A stretch of DNA of 64,000 nt. It comes from Kallotenue papyrolyticum. Its GTDB lineage: Bacteria; Chloroflexota; Chloroflexia; Chloroflexales; Kallotenuaceae. Numbering within the stretch: the first letter of the stretch is position 1; the number at the start of each line of letters is the position of its first letter. The notes beneath the pieces are model-generated. The model was not told the origin of the DNA. It saw nothing but the letters and a program-made list of their open reading frames with translations, and did no database searches. The stretch is taken from contig NZ_JAGA01000002.1 of NCBI RefSeq assembly GCF_000526415.1, positions 1,852,001 to 1,916,000 of the forward strand, given 5' to 3'. Positions 8,589 through 16,220 of the stretch are shown here, piece by piece. A program made the position numbers and the translations under genes.

Positions 8589-9680
8589 TCAGTTCTGTAG
8601 CAGATCGCTCAACGCCTCCAGCAGCGCATCGTTGTGCGTGGGCGTGCCGATGCTGATGCGGATGCAGTCTTGCAGGCCGGGCTTGTTGTAGTGCCGGATC
8701 AGGATGCCGCGCTGCTCCAGCGCCTGTTTGACGGCACGCCCATCGCCGTTGCGCAGCCGCACCAGCAGAAAGTTGGCCGCCGAGGGGTAGACGCGCACCT
8801 GCGGCATGGCCGCCAGCGCGGCAAAGACGCGCTCGCGCTCGGCGATGATGCGCCGGACGTTGGCTAACAACTCGTCCACCGCCGCTAGCGAGGCCAGCGC
8901 GGCGACATGTGCGGCCATGTTGATGTTGTAGGGCGGCTTGATCTTCCACAGATGGCGGATGATCGGCTCCGGCACCAGTCCATAGCCGATGCGCAGCCCG
9001 GCCAGGCCGGCCCATTTGGAGAAGGTGCGCAGCACCACCAGATTGGGCGCCTGCCCGACCAGATCGGCCACGCTCTGGCCGCTGAACTCGGCGTAGGCCT
9101 CATCCACTACCAGCACCGCGGGCAGCTCCAGCAGCCGCTCCACCGCCGCCCGTGGCAGCAGACTGCCATCCGGATTGTTGGGCGAGGGCAGAAAGATCAG
9201 CTTGGCGCGCGATGCCTCCACCGCCGCGGCGATGGCCTCGACATCGACGCCGAAGGCCTCATCGCGTGGCACCTGCACCAGCCGACCGCCGACCACGCCG
9301 GTGTTGAAGCTGTACATGCCGAAGGTCGGCGGCGCCTCCACCACGGCCTCGCCGGGCGCGACGAACAGGCGCATCAACAGGTCGATGATCTCGTCCGAGC
9401 CGTTGCCGCAGATGATGCGCTCGGTCGGCTGGCCGATGTAGCCGCTGATCGCTGCGCGCAGCTCGGTCTGATCCGGATCGGGATAGATCGCGTAGAAGGG
9501 GTAGCGTGCCAGCGCCTCGCGTACTCCCGGCGCGGGACCATACGGATTTTCGTTGGCGTCCAGCTTGATGATGCGCTCGACGGGCAGCCCCAGCCGAGCG
9601 CTGAGCGCCTCAAAGGGCACGATCGGCGTGTAGGGTTCCAGCGCGGCCAGATCGGGCCGTATCAGTGCTTCGATCTCCAT
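8589..9680 (-). CDS. hisC: Histidinol-phosphate aminotransferase
   Basis: The 363-residue class II PLP-dependent aminotransferase shows DANENPYGP near 41-49, [26 protein letters not shown] and the Schiff-base lysine in [16 protein letters not shown] (Lys about 222). It converts imidazole-acetol phosphate to histidinol phosphate. It is the first gene of a block read hisC, hisN, hisB. The ATG at 9680 is only 7 nt downstream of a perfect TATAAT and has no ribosome site, so a leaderless mRNA is likely. An aromatic aminotransferase role is the only close alternative, disfavoured by context. Confidence 0.93.
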   Translation of the reverse strand: MEIEALIRPDLAALEPYTPIVPFEALSARLGLPVERIIKLDANENPYGPAPGVREALARYPFYAIYPDPDQTELRAAISGYIGQPTERIICGNGSDEIIDLLMRLFVAPGEAVVEAPPTFGMYSFNTGVVGGRLVQVPRDEAFGVDVEAIAAAVEASRAKLIFLPSPNNPDGSLLPRAAVERLLELPAVLVVDEAYAEFSGQSVADLVGQAPNLVVLRTFSKWAGLAGLRIGYGLVPEPIIRHLWKIKPPYNINMAAHVAALASLAAVDELLANVRRIIAERERVFAALAAMPQVRVYPSAANFLLVRLRNGDGRAVKQALEQRGILIRHYNKPGLQDCIRISIGTPTHNDALLEALSDLLQN

Positions 9681-9687
9681 GCCCGCG

Positions 9688-9693
9688 ATTATA
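9688..9693 (-). promoter_or_regulatory. TATAAT -10 element of hisC, probable leaderless start
   Basis: A perfect TATAAT on the minus strand is followed by CGCGGGC and then the hisC ATG. A transcript starting the usual 6-8 nt after the -10 would begin at or next to the ATG. No clear -35 hexamer is visible. The sequence GCGTGCTATAAT recurs at the tgt promoter (58174-58184). Confidence 0.6.
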
Positions 9694-9771
9694 GCACGCC
9701 GCGCCGGCGCTGTGCCGATCCGCGCGCCGGCGGCTGCCACGCCTCGCGATCCATCGCATGTTGCGCGTCAG

Positions 9772-9845
9772 GCCGCGCCGCTGTCCAGCGGCGCGGCCTC
9801 ATCCGTCGGAAGCGCTGCACCATTGCCGTTCTTCCGACGGATGAG
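9772..9845. terminator. Two adjacent hairpins between the secreted repeat protein and hisC
   Basis: GCCGCGCCGCTG (9772-9783) pairs with CAGCGGCGCGGC (9786-9797) around a 2-nt loop. Immediately after, CTCATCCGTCGGAAG (9798-9812) pairs with CTTCCGACGGATGAG (9831-9845) around an 18-nt loop. Both stems are perfect. They lie just past the stop of the minus-strand secreted-protein gene (9879) and probably end its transcript, although neither has a strong U tract. Confidence 0.65.
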
Positions 9846-9878
9846 GGCTGCGCAGGCAACCGGCTGAAGCGCCCTGTC

Positions 9879-12104
9879 CTAGCGCTGCATGAGCGGCAGA
9901 AGCTGGCCGTAGAGCATGGCGATATCGATATTGGGGGTTGTGTTGGGCGCGGTGACGGTCACCGGTTGGGGGGCACCCGGCGTGCTGGCGCTACGGTAAT
10001 AAGTGGTGATGTAGCGGGGCCTGTCGCCCGCTCCCTCACCCTCGTATGGCACCACGGCAACCAGATACTGACCGCTGGGCAGGCCTGAACGCACGGTGTA
10101 GGTGCCATCCTCGTTGATCGAAGCAAAGCCGACCTGGCCGCCGGTGCTGTTGATCACCGTAACGAAGCCGGCGCTGAAAGGTAGCCCGCTATCCACGCCG
10201 GTGACACGCCCGCTGATCAGCCCGCCCCGTGCCAGCGCAGCGTCGATGCCGTAACGGTCGTTGGGCGCGTTCAGCACGATCGGCGTGGCGCTGTCGAGCG
10301 ACGTCTGGTCAGCGTACCATTCGTCGATGTAGCCCTGATCGTCGTCCTGGAAATGCACGCGGTACGCACCGCTGGGAAGCGCGGTTTCGCTGCGCCAGCC
10401 GCCGAGAAAGGTAAGGCGCCCGATCATGACGTGCTGACCAGCCGCGTTGTAGATGTGCACCCAGCCGCGTGTGATCGGCGCGCCGCTCGTGGCATCGGTC
10501 ACCCGTCCGAAGATGAGGCTGCCGCGCTGCAACTGGGCGTTGATGTTGGTCCGTTCGGTTGGCGCCGTCACCACGACCGGGTCGGCTGTCTCAAAGGTTG
10601 CTTGGCCGTTGTAGTACGCAGTAACGTAGGCGCACGAGGCAAAGCGTTCATCGGCGTTGAAGCGCACGCGGTACGCGCCGCTCGGCAGTGTGGTCGCGGT
10701 GCGATAGGTGCCGTCGGCCCGGGTAAACGCGCTTTCAACGCGCTGATCATTGGTGTCCAGTACTTCCACAAAAACATGCTCGATCGGCGCGCCGCTCGTG
10801 GCATCGGTGACGCGCCCGCTGATCGCGCCGCCGCGCTCCAGCACGGCATCGATGCCGGTGACGGTTGCCGGAGCAACCACGTTGATCGGATCGGCCTGAG
10901 CAAAGTTAGGGCGATTGTTGTAGGCTTCCGGGATATACGCGCTGGGGCGGAAATAGACGCGGTACCTGCCGCTCGGCAGGCCGGTGGCGGAGTACACGCC
11001 GCTGCTGTTGGTGGACACATACTTCTGGTAGCTGCCATCCGCGTTGCCGACGAACACGGTCAGACTGTTGAGCGGCGTGCCGGATGTGTCGGTGACTCGG
11101 CCGCTGATCGTGCCGCCAGGCGCCATCGTCAGGTCGACGCCAGATGTTGTCAGGGGCGCGCTGACGTTCACCGTGCGCGGGGAGCCGACCAGGTTGACGT
11201 TGTCGGACAACGGTGCGCTGTGGATCTGGTAGCTGCCGCTGCGCAGACCGGTGATGGTGTAATTGCCGCTCGGGTTGGTGTAGGCATAGCCGGAGCCATT
11301 CGCGCCGGAGGCGATCACGAATATGCCGTTCAGTGGCGCGCCGCCGGCATCCGTGACCCGGCCGCTGATCGCGCCGCCGCGGGCTAGGTCGGCATTGATG
11401 CCGTTACGAACGCCGGGCGTTGTCACGCTGAGCGCATTGGCGCTGGCGAACGAGTCGCGGTTGTTGTACCACTCACCTAGGTGCGCGCCGCTATCCTCGA
11501 AGGCGATGCGATAACTGCCGTTGGGCAGGCCGGGCGTGGTGAGATACACGCCGCTGGCATTGGTGGAGGCGCTGGCGACAAGCTGCTGGTTCGCATCGTA
11601 GACGCGCACCTGCACCGAGCTGAGAGGACTGCCACTACCGGTTACCGTGCCGCTGAACTGCGCGCCCTGGTTCAGAATGGCATTGATACCGCTGACCGCG
11701 CCGCCTTCGGGCACGTTCACCGCTGTAGCGCTCTGCGCCGTAGGTTGATCGCTGTACCATTCGCCGGCGTAGCTGCCCGTGCCCGCGAACTGCACCACGT
11801 ATGCGCCGCCGATCAGGCCACTGATGGTGTAGGCGCCACTCGCGTCGGTGTAGTCGTAACCACCGCGATCGCCATACACGGTCCAGGCCGTGACCAGTAC
11901 GTTGCTCAGCGCGCCGCCGCCGGACGCGGTCACGCTGCCGCTGATCGTGGCGCTGCCGCTGTCAGGCGCGCACGAGACGCCATCGGCAGCGGCAGCCGCT
12001 CGCTGTGGCGTGGGCAACAGGCCGAGCAAGAGCGTAAGACCGAGTAGTGCGCACAGGGCGACGCCGCCAGGAATCGAACGAACGAACCGCCATCTGACGA
12101 ACAT
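9879..12104 (-). CDS. Secreted protein with about seven carboxypeptidase-regulatory-like repeats
   Basis: The 741-residue protein starts at the ATG at 12104 (GGGGAGGAC upstream). A signal peptide is evident: Arg-rich start, hydrophobic core ALCALLGLTLLLGLL, cleavage near QRAAAAD. The rest is about seven tandem repeats of roughly 90-100 residues, each opening with (G)xISGRVTDAxSGxP, passing through a GxYxTxxLPSGxYRVxF strand pair and ending in xEWYNNxxxxxxAxPVxVTAP. This is the carboxypeptidase regulatory-like beta-sandwich seen in extracellular proteins. There is no enzyme domain, LPXTG or C-terminal anchor. It is probably an extracellular adhesion or matrix protein. The substrate is unknown. 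Confidence 0.75.
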   Translation of the reverse strand: MFVRWRFVRSIPGGVALCALLGLTLLLGLLPTPQRAAAAADGVSCAPDSGSATISGSVTASGGGALSNVLVTAWTVYGDRGGYDYTDASGAYTISGLIGGAYVVQFAGTGSYAGEWYSDQPTAQSATAVNVPEGGAVSGINAILNQGAQFSGTVTGSGSPLSSVQVRVYDANQQLVASASTNASGVYLTTPGLPNGSYRIAFEDSGAHLGEWYNNRDSFASANALSVTTPGVRNGINADLARGGAISGRVTDAGGAPLNGIFVIASGANGSGYAYTNPSGNYTITGLRSGSYQIHSAPLSDNVNLVGSPRTVNVSAPLTTSGVDLTMAPGGTISGRVTDTSGTPLNSLTVFVGNADGSYQKYVSTNSSGVYSATGLPSGRYRVYFRPSAYIPEAYNNRPNFAQADPINVVAPATVTGIDAVLERGGAISGRVTDATSGAPIEHVFVEVLDTNDQRVESAFTRADGTYRTATTLPSGAYRVRFNADERFASCAYVTAYYNGQATFETADPVVVTAPTERTNINAQLQRGSLIFGRVTDATSGAPITRGWVHIYNAAGQHVMIGRLTFLGGWRSETALPSGAYRVHFQDDDQGYIDEWYADQTSLDSATPIVLNAPNDRYGIDAALARGGLISGRVTGVDSGLPFSAGFVTVINSTGGQVGFASINEDGTYTVRSGLPSGQYLVAVVPYEGEGAGDRPRYITTYYRSASTPGAPQPVTVTAPNTTPNIDIAMLYGQLLPLMQR

Positions 12105-12564
12105 GGCTGTCCTCCCCGGGTGACGCGAGCAGTACAACACGGCGCTCTGCGACGGCAGCGCATCTGTTCCCGCGTGCAGCGAGCCGCGTTTGATCACGGG
12201 ACGGGGTGTCCGCGCGTGAGTGCTTGCTTAATAAATGCGGCGTGGTCCCCGCCTATCACGCCGGCGAGGGAGCAAAAGGTGGCATGCGCCGGTGGTTTGA
12301 CGCCTGCTTCACTCGTGCCGCTTGCCCGGCAAGGCGTGGCCTTGCCGGCATGGGTTGGTGTTGCTCCATGGTTGGAGCCGGGCGCTTGCCAACAGGAGCT
12401 GGGCTAGATCGCTCCCATCAGCAGATCAGGGAGGGGACACGTACAGGCCGCCGCTGCGCCTGGCGTGCGCCTCTTGCGGCGGTTGCGGCGCGCATCTCAG
12501 AACGGCATCGCGCCATCTCCCTGGCGTCCTTCTTGCAACCGATGCGGTGGTGAAAGGAGGCGAC
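12105..12564. other. 460-bp stretch without a convincing gene; contains a 10-bp hairpin
   Basis: No frame here has a ribosome site or a recognisable product. The one clear structure is CCGGCAAGGC (12326-12335) pairing with GCCTTGCCGG (12339-12348) around a GTG loop, a 10-bp perfect stem. It could be part of the 5' leader of the small gene at 12565. I looked for riboswitch consensus elements and found none that fit. The left end should contain the promoter of the minus-strand secreted-protein gene, but no clear hexamers stand out. Confidence 0.4.
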
Positions 12565-12846
12565 ATGGAGCACGAACGCACCGCGCGCAACGATGATGAG
12601 ACTCGGCGCCAGGAGCAAGCGACGGCAGAGACGGCGACACCCCGCAGCGCCGACGAGTCCCATCCTGCTGAAGGGCGCATCAGCCCCACCGGTCCGCTGG
12701 GGGGCGCCGAGTCGATCACCGGCGGCCTGAGTAGCGGTGGCTCGCTGGGTGGCGGCGCGATGGCCGGTCCGCTCGGCAGCGGGCCTGATCCGCAGCGCAG
12801 TGTGCTCGACGAGCCGGAGGCTGGCGCCGGGTCGGGTGCGGCCTGA
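12565..12846 (+). CDS. Small Gly-rich acidic protein, function unknown
   Basis: The 93-residue ORF begins MEHERTARNDDETRR at an ATG preceded by AAAGGAGG at ideal spacing. The N-terminal third is highly charged and the C-terminal half is low complexity (GGLSSGGSLGGGAMAGPLGSG). No domain, membrane segment or signal peptide is seen. Its composition predicts an intrinsically disordered protein, of the kind often seen in stress or spore-like contexts, but no function can be assigned. The strong ribosome site is the main reason to accept it. The gene ends just before a bidirectional hairpin. Confidence 0.55.
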   Translation: MEHERTARNDDETRRQEQATAETATPRSADESHPAEGRISPTGPLGGAESITGGLSSGGSLGGGAMAGPLGSGPDPQRSVLDEPEAGAGSGAA

Positions 12847-12865
12847 GCTGCTGGCGTATCGTTTG

Positions 12866-12909
12866 CGGCGCGCCATGGCGCAACAACAGCGTCTGTCCAT
12901 GGCGCGCCG
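12866..12909. terminator. 13-bp inverted repeat between convergent genes, candidate bidirectional terminator
   Basis: CGGCGCGCCATGG (12866-12878) and CCATGGCGCGCCG (12897-12909) are perfect inverted copies with an 18-nt loop. They lie between the + strand Gly-rich gene (stop 12846) and the - strand selenoprotein gene (stop 12929). A U tract is lacking on both sides, so termination would be atypical. Confidence 0.55.
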
Positions 12910-12928
12910 GCGCTCCGGCGGCGCGGAG

Positions 12929-13174
12929 CTAGCGGGTGATGGGGGTGCCTGTTTCGAGCGCGGCGAGAATCTCGTCCGGCTCAGGATGGCGGCCCAGCGC
13001 CGCTTTGGAGAAGATCAACCGGTCGTCACGCCGGATTTCAAAGCGGCCACCACTGGAGGGGATCAGGGTCAGCTCTTTGATAGCGTGGGCATAGCGCTCA
13101 AGAATGCTCTCCGTCAACCTGACGGCTCGGGGTGCGTAGCCTCAACTGCGGCAGAACTCGATCACGATGTGCAT
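12929..13174 (-). CDS. SelW/Rdx family thioredoxin-fold protein, predicted selenoprotein (in-frame TGA = Sec)
   Basis: From the ATG at 13174 (ribosome site GGGAGGT 5 nt upstream) the frame reads MHIVIEFCRS, then TGA at 13144-13142, then GYAPRAVRL and onwards to a TAG at 12929: 81 residues if TGA is read as selenocysteine. C8-R-S-U11-G-Y is the CxxUGY redox motif of the SelW/SelT/SelH (Rdx) family. The rest (IPSSGGRFEIRRDDRLIFSK, then HPEPDEILAAL) matches the family's GGxFEVxxdGxLixSK and C-terminal helix. A SECIS-like hairpin with a GGU loop begins 17 nt after the TGA. Ordinary gene calling would report only the 62-residue tail from a TTG at 13117. The role is probably a thiol-selenol oxidoreductase. 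Sec decoding genes are not in this window. Confidence 0.85.
13111..13144 (-). promoter_or_regulatory. UGA codon plus bacterial SECIS-like stem-loop
   Basis: Read on the minus strand, the TGA at 13144-13142 is followed after 16 nt by CCGTCA, a GGT loop and TGACGG (13125-13111), a perfect 6-bp stem. In bacteria SelB recognises a short hairpin within the coding region just downstream of UGA, with an apical GGU as in E. coli fdhF. Position and loop both fit. The lower part (GGCT after the UGA with AGCC) could extend the stem. Confidence 0.75.
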
Positions 13175-13250
13175 GCTAACCTCCCGGTAATCCCAATAAT
13201 GCTGATATCGGCATCATACCATACGGCCGGCCGGCGTGTTGGGCGCGCGG

Positions 13251-13279
13251 TTGCCAGGTAGCAGCGCGCGTTCTATAAT
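13251..13279 (+). promoter_or_regulatory. Sigma-70 promoter for the 13315 gene
   Basis: TTGCCA (13251-13256) and TATAAT (13274-13279) are separated by exactly 17 nt on the + strand. The predicted transcript starts about 13286 and would carry the RHH-like small gene, then tlyA and the sensor kinase. The region also lies upstream of the divergent selenoprotein gene, which has a possible TATGAT at 13213-13218 on the minus strand. Confidence 0.7.
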
Positions 13280-13314
13280 GCCGCCAGTGTGGCGCTAACC
13301 ATCCATGACTGCCC

Positions 13315-13632
13315 ATGACCGACGAGGATGGACACTTTTCGATCCCGACCCGTCTGCTCTTGACTCCAACGCAGCGCGCGCGCTTGCTGGCGTTGTGCCG
13401 CCAGCAGGGCCGTGATCTGACCGATGTGGTCAGCGCGATCGTCGGCGCCTATCTGGATGGGCGGGACGATCTGGTTCTTCCCGCTGAGACGCCGGCGCCC
13501 GCGCTGCCGGACCGTGAGGCGTTACGGCGTCAGGTGCGCCGCTTGCGCATGGAAGCGCAACGGCTGGGTGAGGCTGCCCCCGCCTGGCTGCACGCCTATA
13601 TCGCCGAGCTGGAGCAGGAGCTGCGCGCATGA
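13315..13632 (+). CDS. Small conserved-looking protein, possibly ribbon-helix-helix
   Basis: The 105-residue protein begins [47 protein letters not shown]: a beta-like strand, then two helices of the spacing found in ribbon-helix-helix DNA-binding proteins. The C-terminal half is a charged amphipathic helix likely to form a coiled coil ([16 protein letters not shown]). It has a strong promoter and lies 49 nt upstream of tlyA. A DNA-binding or scaffold role is plausible. No specific family was recognised. Confidence 0.55.
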   Translation: MTDEDGHFSIPTRLLLTPTQRARLLALCRQQGRDLTDVVSAIVGAYLDGRDDLVLPAETPAPALPDREALRRQVRRLRMEAQRLGEAAPAWLHAYIAELEQELRA

Positions 13633-13681
13633 GCACCATAGGCGGAAGGTGGGCTGGCTGCCACCGCTTGAACGATCGACG

Positions 13682-14500
13682 ATGAAGCAACGTTTGGACA
13701 TGCTCCTGGTCGAGCGCGAGCTCGCGCCTTCACGCGCCAGAGCCCAGGCACTGATCCTGGCCGGCCAAGTGTATGTCGACGGCCAAAAGCGCACCAAAGC
13801 CGGCGAACTGGTGGATGTGAACGCTGTGGTCGAGGTGCGCGGCGGCCTGCCCTTCGTGGGGCGGGGTGGCCTCAAACTGGCGCATGCCCTCGACACGTTC
13901 GCGCTGGAGGTGCGCGATCGCATCGCCATCGACGTGGGCGCAGCGACGGGCGGTTTTACCGACGTGTTGCTGCAGCGCGGCGCGGCGCGTGTCTATGCCA
14001 TCGACGTCGGCTATGGTCAGCTCGCCTATCGTCTGCGCCACGATCCGCGTGTCGTGCTGCTGGAGCGCACCAACATCCGTACCTTGACGGCTTTGCCCGC
14101 CGGCGTGCTGGCCGACTGCGGCGTTGTCGATGTCTCGTTTATCTCGTTGCGCCTGGTCTTGCCGGCCATGCAGCGTCTGCTGCGCCCGGATGCCTGGATC
14201 GTGGCTTTGATCAAGCCCCAGTTCGAGGCCGGGCCGCAGGATGTCGGTAAAGGTGGCGTGGTGCGCGACACGCGTGTCCATCGCCGCGTGCTGCGCGAAG
14301 TGCTGAGCTTCGCGGCCGAGCAGGGCTTGCCGCCGCATGGATTGACCGCCTCGCCGATCCGCGGACCGGCAGGCAACTTTGAGTTTCTGGCCTGGCTTGG
14401 CGGGCCTGGTCCCGAGCTGGCGCTGGAGCCGGCTATCGAGCTGGCGCTGGCCGAGACGGCCGAGCGGCCCGATGCATCACCTGAGAGACATGGCCCATGA
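13682..14500 (+). CDS. tlyA: TlyA family rRNA (cytidine-2'-O)-methyltransferase / hemolysin A
   Basis: The 272-residue protein has an N-terminal S4 RNA-binding domain ([31 protein letters not shown]) followed by an FtsJ-like Rossmann methyltransferase ([57 protein letters not shown]). TlyA enzymes 2'-O-methylate cytidines in 16S and 23S rRNA and set capreomycin sensitivity. The start at 13682 fits the S4 N-terminus. The stop overlaps the next gene's start in an ATGA, showing translational coupling to the sensor kinase. Confidence 0.93.
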   Translation: MKQRLDMLLVERELAPSRARAQALILAGQVYVDGQKRTKAGELVDVNAVVEVRGGLPFVGRGGLKLAHALDTFALEVRDRIAIDVGAATGGFTDVLLQRGAARVYAIDVGYGQLAYRLRHDPRVVLLERTNIRTLTALPAGVLADCGVVDVSFISLRLVLPAMQRLLRPDAWIVALIKPQFEAGPQDVGKGGVVRDTRVHRRVLREVLSFAAEQGLPPHGLTASPIRGPAGNFEFLAWLGGPGPELALEPAIELALAETAERPDASPERHGP

Positions 14501-16161
14501 ACGCCGGAGAAGAGCCCCAACCGGCGCTGCGCGATCTGATGGCCGACCGCGCGCGCGATCTGCTGGTGCTCAACGCTGTGGCTGCGGCGGTGGCCCAGTC
14601 GTTGGAGCCGCAACCGCTGCTGGTCAATGCCCTCGATCATGTGATCGATCTGTTGGCGCTGGATGCCGGCGCGATCTATACCCGCCGCGATGATGGGCAC
14701 CTGGCGCTGATCGCCGCGCGCGGGCTGGCGGCGTCACTCACCGCGCGCTACCAGCGCCTGCGAGCGGAGCACGCCCTGGTGGCGCGCTTGCTGCGCGAGC
14801 GGCGTCCGCTCCTGCTGGACGATCTGCGCAGCGTGTCCGCGCTTGTGCCGCTGGCGCAGGCCGGCTTCCGGACGCTGCTCGCCCTGCAACTGGTGGCGCG
14901 CGGCGAGGTCGTCGGGCTGCTGGTCGTGGTGCGCACTACCAGCGCCTGGAGCGCGCGCGAAACCAGCCTGCTGGAAGCGATTGCTGACCATATCGGTCTG
15001 GCGCTGGACAATGCCCGCCTCTTCGCCGCGGAGCAGCAACGCCGGCGCCAGTCCGAAGCCCTGCGCAAGGGCGCGCTGGCCCTAACCGAGGCGCTAGGGC
15101 TGGATGCGGTGTTGCAGCGCATCGCGCAGCAGGCGACGCAGCTCATGGAAGCACCGATCTGCACCATCTTCGAGTATGACGACACCAGCGAGCAGCTTGT
15201 GCCGCGCGATCCGGTGTGCGCGCCTGCCGAGCGCGACAGCGGCTGGCTGGCGGCGGGCGAACGCATCGCCCGTGAGGCGGTCGTGCGGCAACGAGCGGTG
15301 CGCAGTGCCGATCTGCCGCTGACGACGGGCGGCCAGCCCTACACCTCGGGGTCAGCGCAGCTGTCGGCCAGCCTGCTGGCGGCGCCGCTGATGGTCAAGG
15401 GCCGTATCTACGGTGCGATCGTCGTCGGACATGCTGCCGCGCGTGAGTTCAGCGCCGACGAACTGCAGTTGATCGATATCTTTGCCGATCAGGCTGCGCT
15501 GGCGCTGGAGCACGCCCGGCTGGTGGATCAGACACGCCGGCTGGCGGCCTTGGAAGAGCGCCAGCGCATCGCTCGCGATCTGCACGACTCGGTGACCCAG
15601 AGCCTGTTTTCCCTGCGCCTGGCCGCCGAAGCCGCCAGCGCGACGCTGGCGACGGATCAGCAGGCGACTGCCCAGATGTTGCAGACGGTGCAGGAGCTGG
15701 CCGGCAACGCGCTGGCGGAAATGCGGGCGTTGATCTTCGAGCTGCGACCAGGCGCATTGCACGAAGCCGGTCTCGCCGCGGCGATCGAGCGCTTCGTCGG
15801 CGCGTTTCGTGCGCGCACCGGCCTGCAGGTGGCCCTCGACCTAGACCAGCGTCGTTCGCCGCCCGTGGTGGAGGAGGCGCTCTACCGCATCGCCAGCGAG
15901 GCTTTGCATAATATCGGTAAGCACGCGCGTGCCCGTCAGGTGGCGATCACGCTGCGGCGCCGGCACAACAGCGTGTGCCTCGTCGTCCAGGATGACGGCG
16001 TCGGCTTCGACCCTACGCACCCGGTCGCCGGCGATCATATGGGCCAACGAACGATGCAGGAGCGTGCCGCGGCGCTGGGCGGTTCCTGCGTGGTGCAGAG
16101 CGCGCCCGGCGCCGGAACACGGGTAGTGGTAGAGATTCCGCTGCAGCCATACACGAGCTGA
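14497..16161 (+). CDS. GAF-domain sensor histidine kinase (NarL/HisKA_3 class)
   Basis: The 554-residue soluble kinase has two GAF domains (about 20-185 and 195-340), then a HisKA_3 dimerisation domain with phospho-acceptor His363 in [17 protein letters not shown], and a HATPase_c domain (N-box [13 protein letters not shown]1 DDGVGFDP). There is no transmembrane segment, so it senses a cytoplasmic ligand or redox state through GAF. HisKA_3 kinases normally pair with NarL-type regulators. None is adjacent, so it is an orphan. It overlaps tlyA by 4 nt and is convergent with gltB. Confidence 0.92.
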   Translation: MNAGEEPQPALRDLMADRARDLLVLNAVAAAVAQSLEPQPLLVNALDHVIDLLALDAGAIYTRRDDGHLALIAARGLAASLTARYQRLRAEHALVARLLRERRPLLLDDLRSVSALVPLAQAGFRTLLALQLVARGEVVGLLVVVRTTSAWSARETSLLEAIADHIGLALDNARLFAAEQQRRRQSEALRKGALALTEALGLDAVLQRIAQQATQLMEAPICTIFEYDDTSEQLVPRDPVCAPAERDSGWLAAGERIAREAVVRQRAVRSADLPLTTGGQPYTSGSAQLSASLLAAPLMVKGRIYGAIVVGHAAAREFSADELQLIDIFADQAALALEHARLVDQTRRLAALEERQRIARDLHDSVTQSLFSLRLAAEAASATLATDQQATAQMLQTVQELAGNALAEMRALIFELRPGALHEAGLAAAIERFVGAFRARTGLQVALDLDQRRSPPVVEEALYRIASEALHNIGKHARARQVAITLRRRHNSVCLVVQDDGVGFDPTHPVAGDHMGQRTMQERAAALGGSCVVQSAPGAGTRVVVEIPLQPYTS

Positions 16162-16187
16162 GCGCCGGCGGGTGGTGGGATGGGGTG

Positions 16188-16212
16188 CCGCCGCCGGCAG
16201 GTACGGCGGCGG
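16188..16212. terminator. Hairpin between convergent sensor kinase and gltB
   Basis: CCGCCGCC (16188-16195) pairs with GGCGGCGG (16205-16212) around a 9-nt loop in the 59-nt gap between converging stops. There is no U tract on either strand. Confidence 0.4.
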
Positions 16213-16220
16213 TCACGGGT

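Noticed and set aside
12230-12330. c-di-GMP-like or other riboswitch before the Gly-rich gene
   Set aside because: The conserved core strings do not line up. Only one simple hairpin is certain.
13117-13144. Selenoprotein TGA as sequencing error or nonsense mutation
   Set aside because: The stop sits exactly at the Sec position of CxxUGY, the frame is otherwise intact on both sides, and a SECIS-like hairpin follows. An error or random mutation would not predict all three.
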